Positions 32,291-41,216 of a stretch of 64,000 nucleotides of DNA are shown here, in pieces (position 1 is the stretch's first letter; every line of letters starts with the position of its first letter). Below the pieces are notes generated by a model. It was not told where the DNA came from. It saw only the letters and a program-made list of their open reading frames with translations, and ran no database searches. Location: NCBI RefSeq assembly GCF_008831285.2, contig NC_045149.1:10506417-10570416 (forward strand), in the 5' to 3' direction. Source of the stretch: Nymphaea colorata (Eukaryota > Streptophyta > Magnoliopsida > Nymphaeales > Nymphaeaceae). The position numbers and the translations under genes are program-made.

Positions 32291-33616
32291 ATGGATGTGA
32301 TCATGGAAGGTGAAAATGTGTCGGAAGTAATTTCAGGACTTCCACCTAGTGGTTATCTTCCTAGGATACCCTATGCTGATATAGGTGAAGGCGTACAAAA
32401 ATATAAGCCTAAGGGAAAAAGATTTCCTTTAGAAATCACTGATCAAAGGAAACTGATTGATCAGGGAAGAGTCCTAAATTTGGCGGCCCATGATCCACAG
32501 GTTTGGCCCCAAATTATTGACCAATGGGGTGCAATCCAGATTAAGGATTACCTCAAAGCAAATCTAGGTCATACAGACTCTAGAGAAATGATCGCCTATT
32601 TGGAAACATATTTAGGTGAATCTGCTAGAGCAACGTGGGAAGCATACAAACGATGCCATCCTGCGGAATATGAGAAAGATTTGTCCTTAGGGATTAATCC
32701 TTACAACTTTGTGTTCAGAATACAAATTATTCTGACAGGTGCTAGTCCAAATATGGGAACCATAGAATTCCAATATGAAGCCCTCAACAGGTTAGAACAA
32801 CTCAATCTAACAAGTTGGAACCATATTAAGCAATTTCTAAATGATTACTATTATTACACTTCCGTATCTGGAAATGCATATGATAGTAACATAGGTGATA
32901 AGCTTTTCAGGAAATTGCCTGGAGCATTAGGAAAAGAAATAGTAGACTATTGGCCTATTTATTTCAAAGATTTGAATCCACATCCCTTTATGCAAAACAT
33001 AGCATTTAGGATAGGATATATTTGTAAATTTCTGGAAAAGAAATGTACAGAAATTAAAATCCAAAAACAGCTAAAAGGAGACCATTGCTTTCGCAAAAAT
33101 ATTTATACTACTCAAAATTATGGATATAATCCTGAGAAAAGAAAGTCTACTAGGAGAAAGGGTAAAAAGATGGTTTCAAAATCTAAACCCAGAAAACCTA
33201 GTAAAAAATACTTTTTGAGAAAATCTAAAAGTAAAGCTCCATACTTAAATAAGGACAAACATGTCCGTAAGTATGATAAAAAGAGAAATTACAAAAATAA
33301 ACTCAGCTGCATTGTATGCAAAAATAATGATCATTTAGGAAGTCATTGTCCTAAATTGATGAATTCATATTCTAAGGAAGCAGTGTTATTAAATAACACT
33401 AATCAAGAACTCATTAGCATAGATGAATATGTTAGTGATTCAGAATCCATTTATTCCATAGTCTCGGTTGAAGGCTATGAATCTCCGAAGGATTTAACTT
33501 CTAGTGAGGAAGATTATCCTTTAGTTAAGAATTTTGTCCCAACCGATTCTGACATAGCTCATCAGCTTGATGACCTTGATGAGTTTGAAGAATTAATAAA
33601 TTCCACAGATGAGTAA
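32291..33616 (+). CDS. Pararetrovirus coat protein (Gag-like) with zinc knuckle
   Basis: 441 residues from the first ATG, though the frame is open from 32102. A capsid-like helical core (about residues 60-260) is followed by a lysine/arginine-rich stretch (280-335) and the knuckle CIVCKNNDHLGSHC (about 340-353; CX2CX4HX4C), then an acidic serine-rich tail (DSDIAHQLDDLDEFEE). This is the usual Caulimoviridae coat architecture, packaging the genome in the cytoplasm. It overlaps the next ORF by 8 bases. The open frame is undamaged. Confidence 0.85.
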   Translation: MDVIMEGENVSEVISGLPPSGYLPRIPYADIGEGVQKYKPKGKRFPLEITDQRKLIDQGRVLNLAAHDPQVWPQIIDQWGAIQIKDYLKANLGHTDSREMIAYLETYLGESARATWEAYKRCHPAEYEKDLSLGINPYNFVFRIQIILTGASPNMGTIEFQYEALNRLEQLNLTSWNHIKQFLNDYYYYTSVSGNAYDSNIGDKLFRKLPGALGKEIVDYWPIYFKDLNPHPFMQNIAFRIGYICKFLEKKCTEIKIQKQLKGDHCFRKNIYTTQNYGYNPEKRKSTRRKGKKMVSKSKPRKPSKKYFLRKSKSKAPYLNKDKHVRKYDKKRNYKNKLSCIVCKNNDHLGSHCPKLMNSYSKEAVLLNNTNQELISIDEYVSDSESIYSIVSVEGYESPKDLTSSEEDYPLVKNFVPTDSDIAHQLDDLDEFEELINSTDE

Positions 33617-35669
33617 GATTTCAAAAGCCTTAATGGATAAAAATTCCAAGGCGTGTGAACATAATTGGAATTATAAAGATGGCAATTTAAACAGAAATTG
33701 TTTTGTTTGTTGCCGATATCCTAGCATAGAACACAGATGGAAATGCACTCTGTGTTATAATGAGATCTGTAGACTATGTCTAACTGACCTCAAACCCGAA
33801 TTAGTCTTGTCTGTTACCCAAGACAAAAAACCTAAACACAAATTTGAAGAATCTGACCTTGAAAAAAGGATTAGAAGACTTGAAAACTTTAGAGAAAAAT
33901 CTGAAGAATTTCAAGAAAAAACCCAAAAGAAGCTTCATGAGCTTGAAGAACAAATTAACCCTCTCCCAAAAGCTAAGGAGAAGGGAAAAGAACCTCTCAT
34001 TACCGAATATGGTAGTAAATTAAAACCTGCAAAACCACCCGGTTTTATAAGTTTTATACACCAAAAAGATTCTGATGACCCTCATTTCTACCAACTAATG
34101 GTAAAATGTAGATTAATTCTTGAAGGTGCTATTATTGAGGTCCAAGCACTCATTGACACGGGATGTACTATAACCATCCTAGATGAGTCTTTAATTGACC
34201 CAAAATATACTAAACCTTTAGAAAAACCCATAGTATCAAATGCTATGTCCGGTCATAATTTGGAATACAGAACCTGCATTCCTAAAGATAGAGTAAAACT
34301 CCAGCTTACTGATGAAGAGGGAGCTTTTACTAATCTATTACCTTGTCCAAAAAATTATATTGAAAATCTCCACTGTAAGCCTATATATTTTATCATAGGC
34401 CTTAGTTTTCTTATTGGTGTCAATCACGGAATGATGCTCACTAAAAACCAACTCCAGATTTTCCTTGAACCACCAAGCTGGTTTGATGAAATTTTCTACA
34501 AACCAGAAACCTTTACTTTAGGAAAGGTACAAAATCCAGAGTGTGAGAAAAGCATGGTGGGACCATCACCATCTAAAACTCCTCCACTCCAAGACGAATG
34601 CACTTGTCCCATTAAAGGACAATGCAAAAAGCAAGCTATGATGTGTCAAAGCATCATAGATAAAGAATATATATCTACCTTTCTAGAATGTGAAGTAAAA
34701 TACCACCTAATCCCCAAATATGAAGGATTGGTTGATATTGATTTTGATAGATTTGGCACATTTGACTATGTCCTAGATACAAAAAGAATTCTAAACTGCT
34801 TCGAGCAAGTTGGAATTAATTCAAGCTATCAAGAGATTGATGACCTAATCTCTAGGTTATCCAAACTTGAAATCATAGGAGATAATCCCCAGAAATATTG
34901 GGAGAGAAACCAAGTTATGTGCAAACTTGATATAATTAATCCTGATCTTAGGATAAAAACAGCCAATATCAAACTCTCTCTAGAAGAAGAAAAAGATATG
35001 GCAAACCATATAAAAGATTTGATTAACCTAAAGGTTATCAGGATGAGTTCCAGCCCTCACAGGTCTCCAGCATTTATTGTAAATAAACACTCTGAGCAAG
35101 TAAGAGGGAAATCAAGAATGGTCATCAACTATAGAAGGTTGAATGATAATACCCGGGATGATGGATATAATATCCCCGATAAAGATTCCTTGCTCCAAAG
35201 AATCCCAGACAAAAAATATTTTTCAAAATTCGACTGTAAAAGTGGATTTTGGCAAGTCAGAATGGAAAAAAGTTCAATTCCATGGACTGCTTTCACTTGC
35301 CCACAAGGACACTACGAATGGGTTGTAATGTCTTTTGGTTTGAAAAATGCTCCTAGTGTTTTTCAAAGAAAAATGGATCTTGCTATGGAAAGTTGCAAAG
35401 AATTTTCTATAGTTTATATTGATGATATCTTAGTTTTCTCAAAAACTAAGAAAGAACATGTTATTCATCTCAAAAAGGTGTTTGAAACTTTTGAGGAACA
35501 TGGTATTATAATTTCTAAGAAAAAAATGGAGCTGATGAAAACTCACATCAAATTCTTAGGAACTGAAATTGGCAATGGATATATAAAACTCCAGCCACAC
35601 ATTATTGAGAAAATCATAAAGATTTTCCTGATAAAATTGAAGAAAAAAAGATGCTTCAACAATTTTTAG
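33609..35669 (+). CDS. Pararetrovirus finger, aspartic protease and reverse transcriptase
   Basis: 686 residues. A second cysteine finger (C31, C34, C46, C49, C54, C57) has exactly the CX2CX11CX2CX4CX2C spacing known from badnaviruses and Rice tungro bacilliform virus. A charged coiled-coil stretch follows (about 75-115). The protease site LIDTGCT has its DTG at residue 183. RT runs from about 440, with SRMVINYRRLN, PQGHYEWVVMSFGLKNAP and catalytic YIDD at residue 603. The frame runs out near 35630, where a one-base indel shifts RT-connection and RNase H to the next frame. RT copies pregenomic RNA into DNA. Confidence 0.9.
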   Translation: MSKISKALMDKNSKACEHNWNYKDGNLNRNCFVCCRYPSIEHRWKCTLCYNEICRLCLTDLKPELVLSVTQDKKPKHKFEESDLEKRIRRLENFREKSEEFQEKTQKKLHELEEQINPLPKAKEKGKEPLITEYGSKLKPAKPPGFISFIHQKDSDDPHFYQLMVKCRLILEGAIIEVQALIDTGCTITILDESLIDPKYTKPLEKPIVSNAMSGHNLEYRTCIPKDRVKLQLTDEEGAFTNLLPCPKNYIENLHCKPIYFIIGLSFLIGVNHGMMLTKNQLQIFLEPPSWFDEIFYKPETFTLGKVQNPECEKSMVGPSPSKTPPLQDECTCPIKGQCKKQAMMCQSIIDKEYISTFLECEVKYHLIPKYEGLVDIDFDRFGTFDYVLDTKRILNCFEQVGINSSYQEIDDLISRLSKLEIIGDNPQKYWERNQVMCKLDIINPDLRIKTANIKLSLEEEKDMANHIKDLINLKVIRMSSSPHRSPAFIVNKHSEQVRGKSRMVINYRRLNDNTRDDGYNIPDKDSLLQRIPDKKYFSKFDCKSGFWQVRMEKSSIPWTAFTCPQGHYEWVVMSFGLKNAPSVFQRKMDLAMESCKEFSIVYIDDILVFSKTKKEHVIHLKKVFETFEEHGIIISKKKMELMKTHIKFLGTEIGNGYIKLQPHIIEKIIKIFLIKLKKKRCFNNF

Positions 35670-36187
35670 GAGTCTTAAATTATGCTAGACCCTATATTCC
35701 ACAAATGCATAATCTTGTGTCAGGACTTTATGCAAAACTAAGACCAAATGGTGTTTTATTCTTCAATGAAGAAGATGTAAACCAGTTTAAAAAAATTAAG
35801 GAATTAGTGCAACAACTAAAACCTCTAAGGTTACCACTTAGCACAGACTATTTGGTAATCCAAACTGACGGATCTCATCTTGGATGGGGAGCAGTATTAC
35901 TTGCTAAACCTTCAAAATACGATCCAAAATCAAGTGAAGAAATTTGCAGGTATGCGTCCGGTAAATTTCAAGAAAAAGGTAATATATCTTCCATAGATAT
36001 AGAGCTCTTAGCAATTTCTTATGCCTTAAAAGCATTTGAATTATTTATCTTACGAAAAGCTTTTACAATACGAACTGATTGTGAAGCAATTGTTAAGTTT
36101 CATTCACAACTGCATGAAACACATAAAAGGTCGTCTGCTAGAAGGTGGTTAAATTTCAGAGATATTGTAATTCAGTATTCCTCTTAG
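35651..36187 (+). CDS. Pararetrovirus RT connection and RNase H, truncated
   Basis: A 178-residue frame continuing RT (LGVLNYARPYIP) into RNase H with its acidic sites: the D of IQTDGSHLGWGAVL, the E of SSIDIELLAISYAL and the D of IRTDCEAIV. A TAG at 36185-36187 stops it; the frame beyond is open for about 30 codons and holds the final conserved region (HIKGKDN...DILSR). So RNase H carries one frameshift upstream and one nonsense codon. Confidence 0.85.
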   Translation: MLQQFLGVLNYARPYIPQMHNLVSGLYAKLRPNGVLFFNEEDVNQFKKIKELVQQLKPLRLPLSTDYLVIQTDGSHLGWGAVLLAKPSKYDPKSSEEICRYASGKFQEKGNISSIDIELLAISYALKAFELFILRKAFTIRTDCEAIVKFHSQLHETHKRSSARRWLNFRDIVIQYSS

Positions 36188-36266
36188 TGCACTTTTGAGC
36201 ATATCAAAGGTAAAGATAATAGCATTGTTGACATCTTATCTAGACTGCTTGACTTGCAGGTAAAAG

Positions 36267-38007
36267 ATGGAAGGAATCCTTGAAGAAATCTCAAAGGCAG
36301 TTGATATGTTCTTCGAACTCAGAAGACAACAACAGAGATTCCTGACTGAGTTCTTTGAAAAACAGTCTGATTTTTCAAAGAGCCAGGATATTATAACAGA
36401 TCACCTCCATAATCTGGAGAAAGAACTAACCTCACTGATTAAAACAGGTGTGGTTACAAGGGTTGCGAAACCAAGTCCTCTAACGGGTAAAATCGTTGAG
36501 GAACAAAAGTTGCCTCTATACCCAATAACTGGGAAAGAGAAAATTCAGACCCCTGAGAATTCAGTGGCTGAAGACAAGTTGCATCTGGCTCAGGTAACTG
36601 AGAAAGATAAAGGACAGTCCTCTGGTCATACGGCGGCTGATCTCGTCTTGAAACCTCAAACTGTGAGAATTCAAAATCCCATAGAAGTTTTAATGAAAAA
36701 GATTCCAACAAATCCCGAATTGGTAAATTTGTATGGTCAAAATCTTTTCGAATTATAAAACAGTCTATTTTTCAAAGAGCCAGGATATTATAACAGATCA
36801 CCTCCATAATCTGGAGAAAGAACTAACCTCACTGGTTAAAACAGGTGTGGTTACAAGGGTTGCGAAACCAAGTCCTCTAACGGGTAAAATCGTTGAGGAA
36901 CAAAAGTTGCCTCTATACCCAATAACTGGGAAAGACAAAATTCAGACACCTGAAAATTCAGTGGCTGAAGACAAGTTGCATCTGGCTCAGGTAACTGAGA
37001 AAGATAAAGGACAGTCCTCTGGTCATACAGCGGCTGATCTCGTCTTGAAACCTCAAACTGTGAGAATTCAAAATCCCACAGAAGTTTTAATGAAAAGGAT
37101 TCCAACAAATCCCGAATTGGTAAATTTGTATGGTCAAAATCTTTTCGAATTATACAAACTCCCTGTGGAAGATCCACAAGGAAATTTTTTAACAAATTTT
37201 TCAGGGATATATCCTAGAATTATTTGCTTTCAAGGAACACCACCTGAATTTGTTGCACAATGGTTCAATTTTGCTTCAGTCAGTAATATTTATTTATCCC
37301 CTTCTTTTGAAGAAATCAAATTATTACCCCCTGAGATTACAAAGGCAGTAAAAGAGTTTTCTGTCAATAATCCGACAGTTTCAAATGAGACTGTTATTTC
37401 TCTAAAATTCTTTTCAACTGGCCCTGAAATTCTTCAAAAAGAAAACGGCCACTTTAAAGAAAAATCTAGCCTACACCTGATTCATATTGGGATAGTAGGA
37501 AAGATTCATGAGCTTACTTTTGATACAGCTCAATATAAGAAGGCTTATCCCTGTAATAAAGATTTAATGAAAATTATCCATTACAGGAGAGCCATAGGCT
37601 TCAAAGCCATTGTTAAGGCTGCATCGGCCTATATGGAAAACGCTATTTGGTGGCATCATGCCTCAAGTAGTCGTTGTGCTTTAATAAGTACTGCTAAAAG
37701 AAAGGATCCCTCTTCTTTAGCAAAGCTGCAAGCATTTCAAAAGAGAATCGATGTGGGTGACCATACGTGTTCTCAAGAAACAACAAAACTTTACTGCAAC
37801 CTCATTAAACATGAGAAGCGTACATGCTATGTCTGTGGCAGAGAAAAGGCTACAGAAGCCAATTCTGAAGAAGAAAAGATAAAAACTTTTCGAATCGGAA
37901 GAGTTGAGTCAAAATCAGGCACTACATCTAGACATGGTGGCTTTACGATCAAAAGAGGGCGCCAGTCAAAAATATCTTCGGAATCTGAAGAAAGCACATC
38001 CTCGTAA
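36267..38007 (+). pseudogene. Pararetrovirus ORF4-like protein with internal tandem duplication
   Basis: The ATG at 36267 overlaps the old RNase H end. The frame 36267-36758 stops early; a second frame, 36733-38007 (424 residues), carries the rest. Cause: about 400 bp (36357-36756) are repeated at 36757-37155 with few differences and a net 1-bp offset, putting a stop between the copies. The unique C-terminal part contains YKKAYPCNKDLMKIIHYRRA, NAIWWHHASSSRC and a pair CYVCGREKA before a basic serine-rich tail. I do not recognise the fold. Position after RNase H is like ORF4 of tungroviruses or the ORF VI class of caulimoviruses, but homology is not shown. Confidence 0.7.
36357..37155 (+). repeat. 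400-bp tandem duplication in the viral ORF4-like gene
   Basis: Unit 1 is 36357-36756 and unit 2 is 36757-37155; the units share boundary sequence (AAAACAGTCT) and differ at only a handful of bases. Confidence 0.9.
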
Positions 38008-38057
38008 AGACTATGTGGACGATAGCCAGAAAAAGAGGAAGCTACTTTTTCTAGAAG

Positions 38058-38363
38058 ATGAGATTAGGTTGGCTGATACATCAGAAAAGAAAGCTAAAGC
38101 TTGAAAAAGCAAAAGCTAAAGTAGGACCATATCATTGCAAAATATGGCAGGCTGAAAATCGTGCCAAAAGGAGAAAAGAAGCCTTATCATTACAAGAAGA
38201 CAAGGCTGAAGATAAGCTTGAAGATTCTTCATGCAATCATAAACCCTTATCATTACAACAAGACAAAGTTGAAGATAAGGATAACAACATAGTGGACGGT
38301 CCCACTATAAAGATACCCATTGTAAGTGCGACATATGTAACGCACAAAACTCCAAAATCCTAA
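38058..38363 (+). CDS. Small charged ORF before the viral promoter
   Basis: 101 residues, very rich in K, E and D, with an imperfect internal repeat (ALSLQEDKAEDKLED and PLSLQQDKVEDKD). It overlaps the end region of the ORF4-like gene in another frame and may be its frameshifted C-terminus or a separate ORF. Function unknown. Confidence 0.45.
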   Translation: MRLGWLIHQKRKLKLEKAKAKVGPYHCKIWQAENRAKRRKEALSLQEDKAEDKLEDSSCNHKPLSLQQDKVEDKDNNIVDGPTIKIPIVSATYVTHKTPKS

Positions 38364-39023
38364 TGTGACAATTAGGAGATAAGGTGGTGAGGATCCACAT
38401 GTAACCCTCAATCATGTAAATAGTATACTTCTCTGTCTATAAATAAAGGAGAAGGCAGCATGTAAGGGGCATCGATCAATCAATCGATAGCTACCAAGTG
38501 ATCTTAGAGAAAAAGAGAGATCGTCCCCTTTCAGGCTAATGTATAATCTAGCCATGTCTGGCTAAAGAGTTGTAACCTCCTTCTGTCCAAAGGAAGGAGT
38601 TAGAAGTTCAATAAGATGTGAAAATCTTTGCGAACAGATCTTGTTTGTAAGTCCCTTCCTCCCTTTTCTCTTTATATTCTACTTTCTATTATTACATTTG
38701 AAAGGCCTTATTCTTGCATAGAGAAATCCAGGCATTCACTGACAGCTCTTTCGCAAGGATATCATGATACTATTCATTTCGTTGTTTAGTCTAAGGGTTT
38801 TTAGTTTGGCCATGCTGAAACGAAGTGCTATAGGGTAAAGTACCGCCAAGGCAAAAGAGAATGCCGATAGGGAAAACACCCGCTAAACGCAGTTAGTAGG
38901 AGTAAGCTCTGCCAGACATCCATACCCTAGGCAAGGAATAACAGTATTATACTATATCTTGAAATGCTAAACCATTAGAACAGGCCTCATATAAAAGAAC
39001 AAATAAGAGATTGAAGAAAGAAA
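38364..39023 (+). promoter_or_regulatory. Pararetrovirus promoter and leader region
   Basis: The only long non-coding part of the viral unit. A TATA box (TATAAATA) stands at 38438-38445 in a setting like the 35S-type promoters of Caulimoviridae. The CATCGATCAATCAATCGAT block at about 38469 forms a short palindrome just downstream. A possible weak polyadenylation signal (AATAAG) is near 38610. The leader continues to the movement-protein start at 39024, and the primer site lies only after that gene. Confidence 0.65.
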
Positions 39024-40145
39024 ATGGGAGAGGGAGGGTGTGTCTTTACAAACCTGGCTGTTCTAAAAGATCAATCGTCTTTAAAAACTTCTGACTTTAA
39101 ATCCTGCAGGATAGAAGGACGTAATTACTCAACTCATAACATGAGTGAGAGTCGAACTGTACCATTTTATGGTAGATCTAGAACACTGAGGGAAAGTCCT
39201 TCTTCAGGAAACCAGTCCCGTCTGACCTTTTTAGGCGAAACCATTAGAAGACGAAGAGATCATGCCTCTTCAAACTACCCTCATAACATGCAGTTAGAGG
39301 AAATTGCTGAGATCCCAGAGGATCAACAAGAAAGAGGGGTTAGACAAATCCTAAACCCTGAAATCTTGTATACGCACTCAGAATGGAGGCCTTTACAAGG
39401 TAGATACACCTATAACAGAGAGGTGGTTATGTCTGTCCTGAGTAATCAAACAGAAACTATTAACCTTTTGAGTCCAGAAGGAGCCCGTAGGTTAAGAAAT
39501 AGGGGATATAACCTAATTCATATAGGATTAATTGCCATAAAAATTAGACCTCTTCATAGGAAAGAGACTGGAACTAAGTGCTTTGTCATGATTCTTGACA
39601 AACGCTTTAACAAAGCTGCTAAAGCAAATTTAGGAGCAATGGAGATAGATCTCAACCAAGGAGCTGAGATTATATATTTGGTCCCTAATACCTATATGAG
39701 CATTAGAGACTTCCAGAAATATCTTTGTGTAGGAATCCAAACTCGAGGATACGAAGATATGACTGAAGGAGACAACCTTCTAGTCTCGGTTGCCATAGAC
39801 AGAAGATTAAGTAATAATGATAAAGTTAAATATAACTTGAACATTGATGGTATTGTTGATGCAGTAGCATCACAAGGAATCAAATTTATTAAACCCAAAT
39901 CCTACAATTCAGAAGAACTTGCAGGATTAGAATGGGAAATAGGAACATTCATAGAAAATGAAGAGTCTACTAGTCTTCCTAAGAGAGCTCTTCACTATGA
40001 AAATGGTGAAGGCCAAGAATTTATTAGGTTCGCAGGATATGAACCTAGACATCAGCCTCTTGAGGTAGATGAACAATCGCTTCAAGAAGAAATTAGGTCT
40101 CGAAGAGAAGAAAATCTTCTTGCTAGGAGATCAACTTCGTTTTGA
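39024..40145 (+). CDS. Pararetrovirus movement protein, badnavirus-like
   Basis: 373 residues; a second in-frame ATG at 39141 may be the true start, since the first 39 residues look less conserved. The core (about residues 130-290) has the pattern of the badnavirus movement region: LLSPEGARRLRNRGYNLIHI, IRPLHRKETGTK, MEIDLNQGAEIIYLVP and LLVSVAIDRRLSNN. It enables cell-to-cell spread through plasmodesmata. In badnaviruses this is the N-terminus of the ORF3 polyprotein, but here it is a free-standing gene between the promoter and primer site. The last codons and stop lie in the terminal redundancy. The frame is intact. Confidence 0.85.
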   Translation: MGEGGCVFTNLAVLKDQSSLKTSDFKSCRIEGRNYSTHNMSESRTVPFYGRSRTLRESPSSGNQSRLTFLGETIRRRRDHASSNYPHNMQLEEIAEIPEDQQERGVRQILNPEILYTHSEWRPLQGRYTYNREVVMSVLSNQTETINLLSPEGARRLRNRGYNLIHIGLIAIKIRPLHRKETGTKCFVMILDKRFNKAAKANLGAMEIDLNQGAEIIYLVPNTYMSIRDFQKYLCVGIQTRGYEDMTEGDNLLVSVAIDRRLSNNDKVKYNLNIDGIVDAVASQGIKFIKPKSYNSEELAGLEWEIGTFIENEESTSLPKRALHYENGEGQEFIRFAGYEPRHQPLEVDEQSLQEEIRSRREENLLARRSTSF

Positions 40146-40196
40146 TAGATTGGTGTTTGAACGTAAATGTAATGCACCAATAGCACGAAATTCTAT
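40124..40196 (+). repeat. Pararetrovirus terminal redundancy, right copy
   Basis: Pairs with 30418-30490; offset 9706 gives the size of the circular unit. Confidence 0.9.
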
Positions 40197-40412
40197 ATAT
40201 ATAATAAATGTATAATTATATACATGTTATAACGTATGTTATAACATACATTGCAAAATTCATAACATATGTATTACCTATATGTAATGCATAATATATT
40301 ATATAGGTATATAATATGTAATATTCTATATAACGTATAATATCATAACATATACATATGTACATAGTAAATGTACAATATAGATGTATACTTATATATA
40401 TTATATATATAC

Positions 40413-40469
<57 letters not shown>

Positions 40470-40470
40470 C
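40197..40470. repeat. TA-rich right flank of the viral insertion
   Basis: Very AT-rich sequence with a (TA)n run at about 40384-40466 and the 36-bp repeat (40365-40400) that also occurs left of the virus. Confidence 0.85.
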
Positions 40471-40479
40471 ATATTAGCA

Positions 40480-41216
40480 TATGAAAAGCAATGCACATCA
40501 TGATATGTTTAGATCTAATATAAACAAGATATAGGTCTTCTTCAAGTCAATTCAGATCATGTTCCAAAAGAGTGAAATGTTTAGTGTGAGATCCAAATTC
40601 AACATCTAGATGGATATGCAAAACAAAATTTTTGTCATATCTAATATCAGCATGGACCCTAAAAGGCAAAGAATATCCGTAAATGAAGCATATAACATAT
40701 ATTTGAACCAACATAAACAAGATATGGATTTTTAACCAATATCCAAACAAATTTAGATCTAAATACGTCATGATTCAAACTAAATACAAATATGGATCTT
40801 TATTGACAATCAGATCCAAAGCAAAAATCCAAATGATTATCTCGATTCAAATCATACTGATGTGGATCCACACACAATGACATCAACACTAGAAAATATG
40901 TACTTACACAAAGAAAGATGATCCATGTTCACAAGTACAATGTGAACATGGTTCAACATAATATCCATATCCAAATAAGATTTTAGTTAGTGTAGAAACA
41001 CAAAGTTTATACCGCCATTGGGTCATGCATGCACAAAATAATAAAATTGCATAAGCATACATATATGTTGCTAACCATTTAGTCTTTCGGTCTTGCCCAG
41101 TTCTGAGGCTCCCATCCTTGAAGTCATTCTAAATTAATTTCATGGCAAGTAAAGAATAATAAAGGGAGAACAACATAAATTATATCATATGAGGAGATCT
41201 CCAATAATATTCTAAA
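40480..41216. other. Duplicated flank, aligns with B 62625-63353
   Basis: No gene recognised. AT-rich, with short open frames that also exist in copy B but show no family resemblance. Confidence 0.5.

Larger units (their letters stand above)
30418..40196 (+). mobile_element. Endogenous plant pararetrovirus (Caulimoviridae), badnavirus/tungrovirus-like, degenerate
   Basis: A linear copy of a circular viral DNA of about 9706 bp. The first and last 73 bases (30418-30490 and 40124-40196) are the same apart from two mismatches, as expected when a circle is opened and integrated with overlap. Order on the plus strand: end of movement protein, tRNA-Met primer site, dUTPase, two small ORFs, coat protein with knuckle, finger-protease-RT, RNase H, ORF4-like protein, basic ORF, promoter, movement protein. 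There are no LTRs and no integrase. Frameshifts and stops break dUTPase initiation, P2-coat, RT-RNase H, RNase H and ORF4, so this copy cannot encode a full set of proteins. The exact genus is not determinable by eye. Confidence 0.93.

Noticed and set aside
36454-37195. Minus-strand frames antisense to the viral ORF4-like gene
   Set aside because: They appear twice only because the 400-bp tandem duplication doubles the sequence; the sense strand has the coherent viral order.
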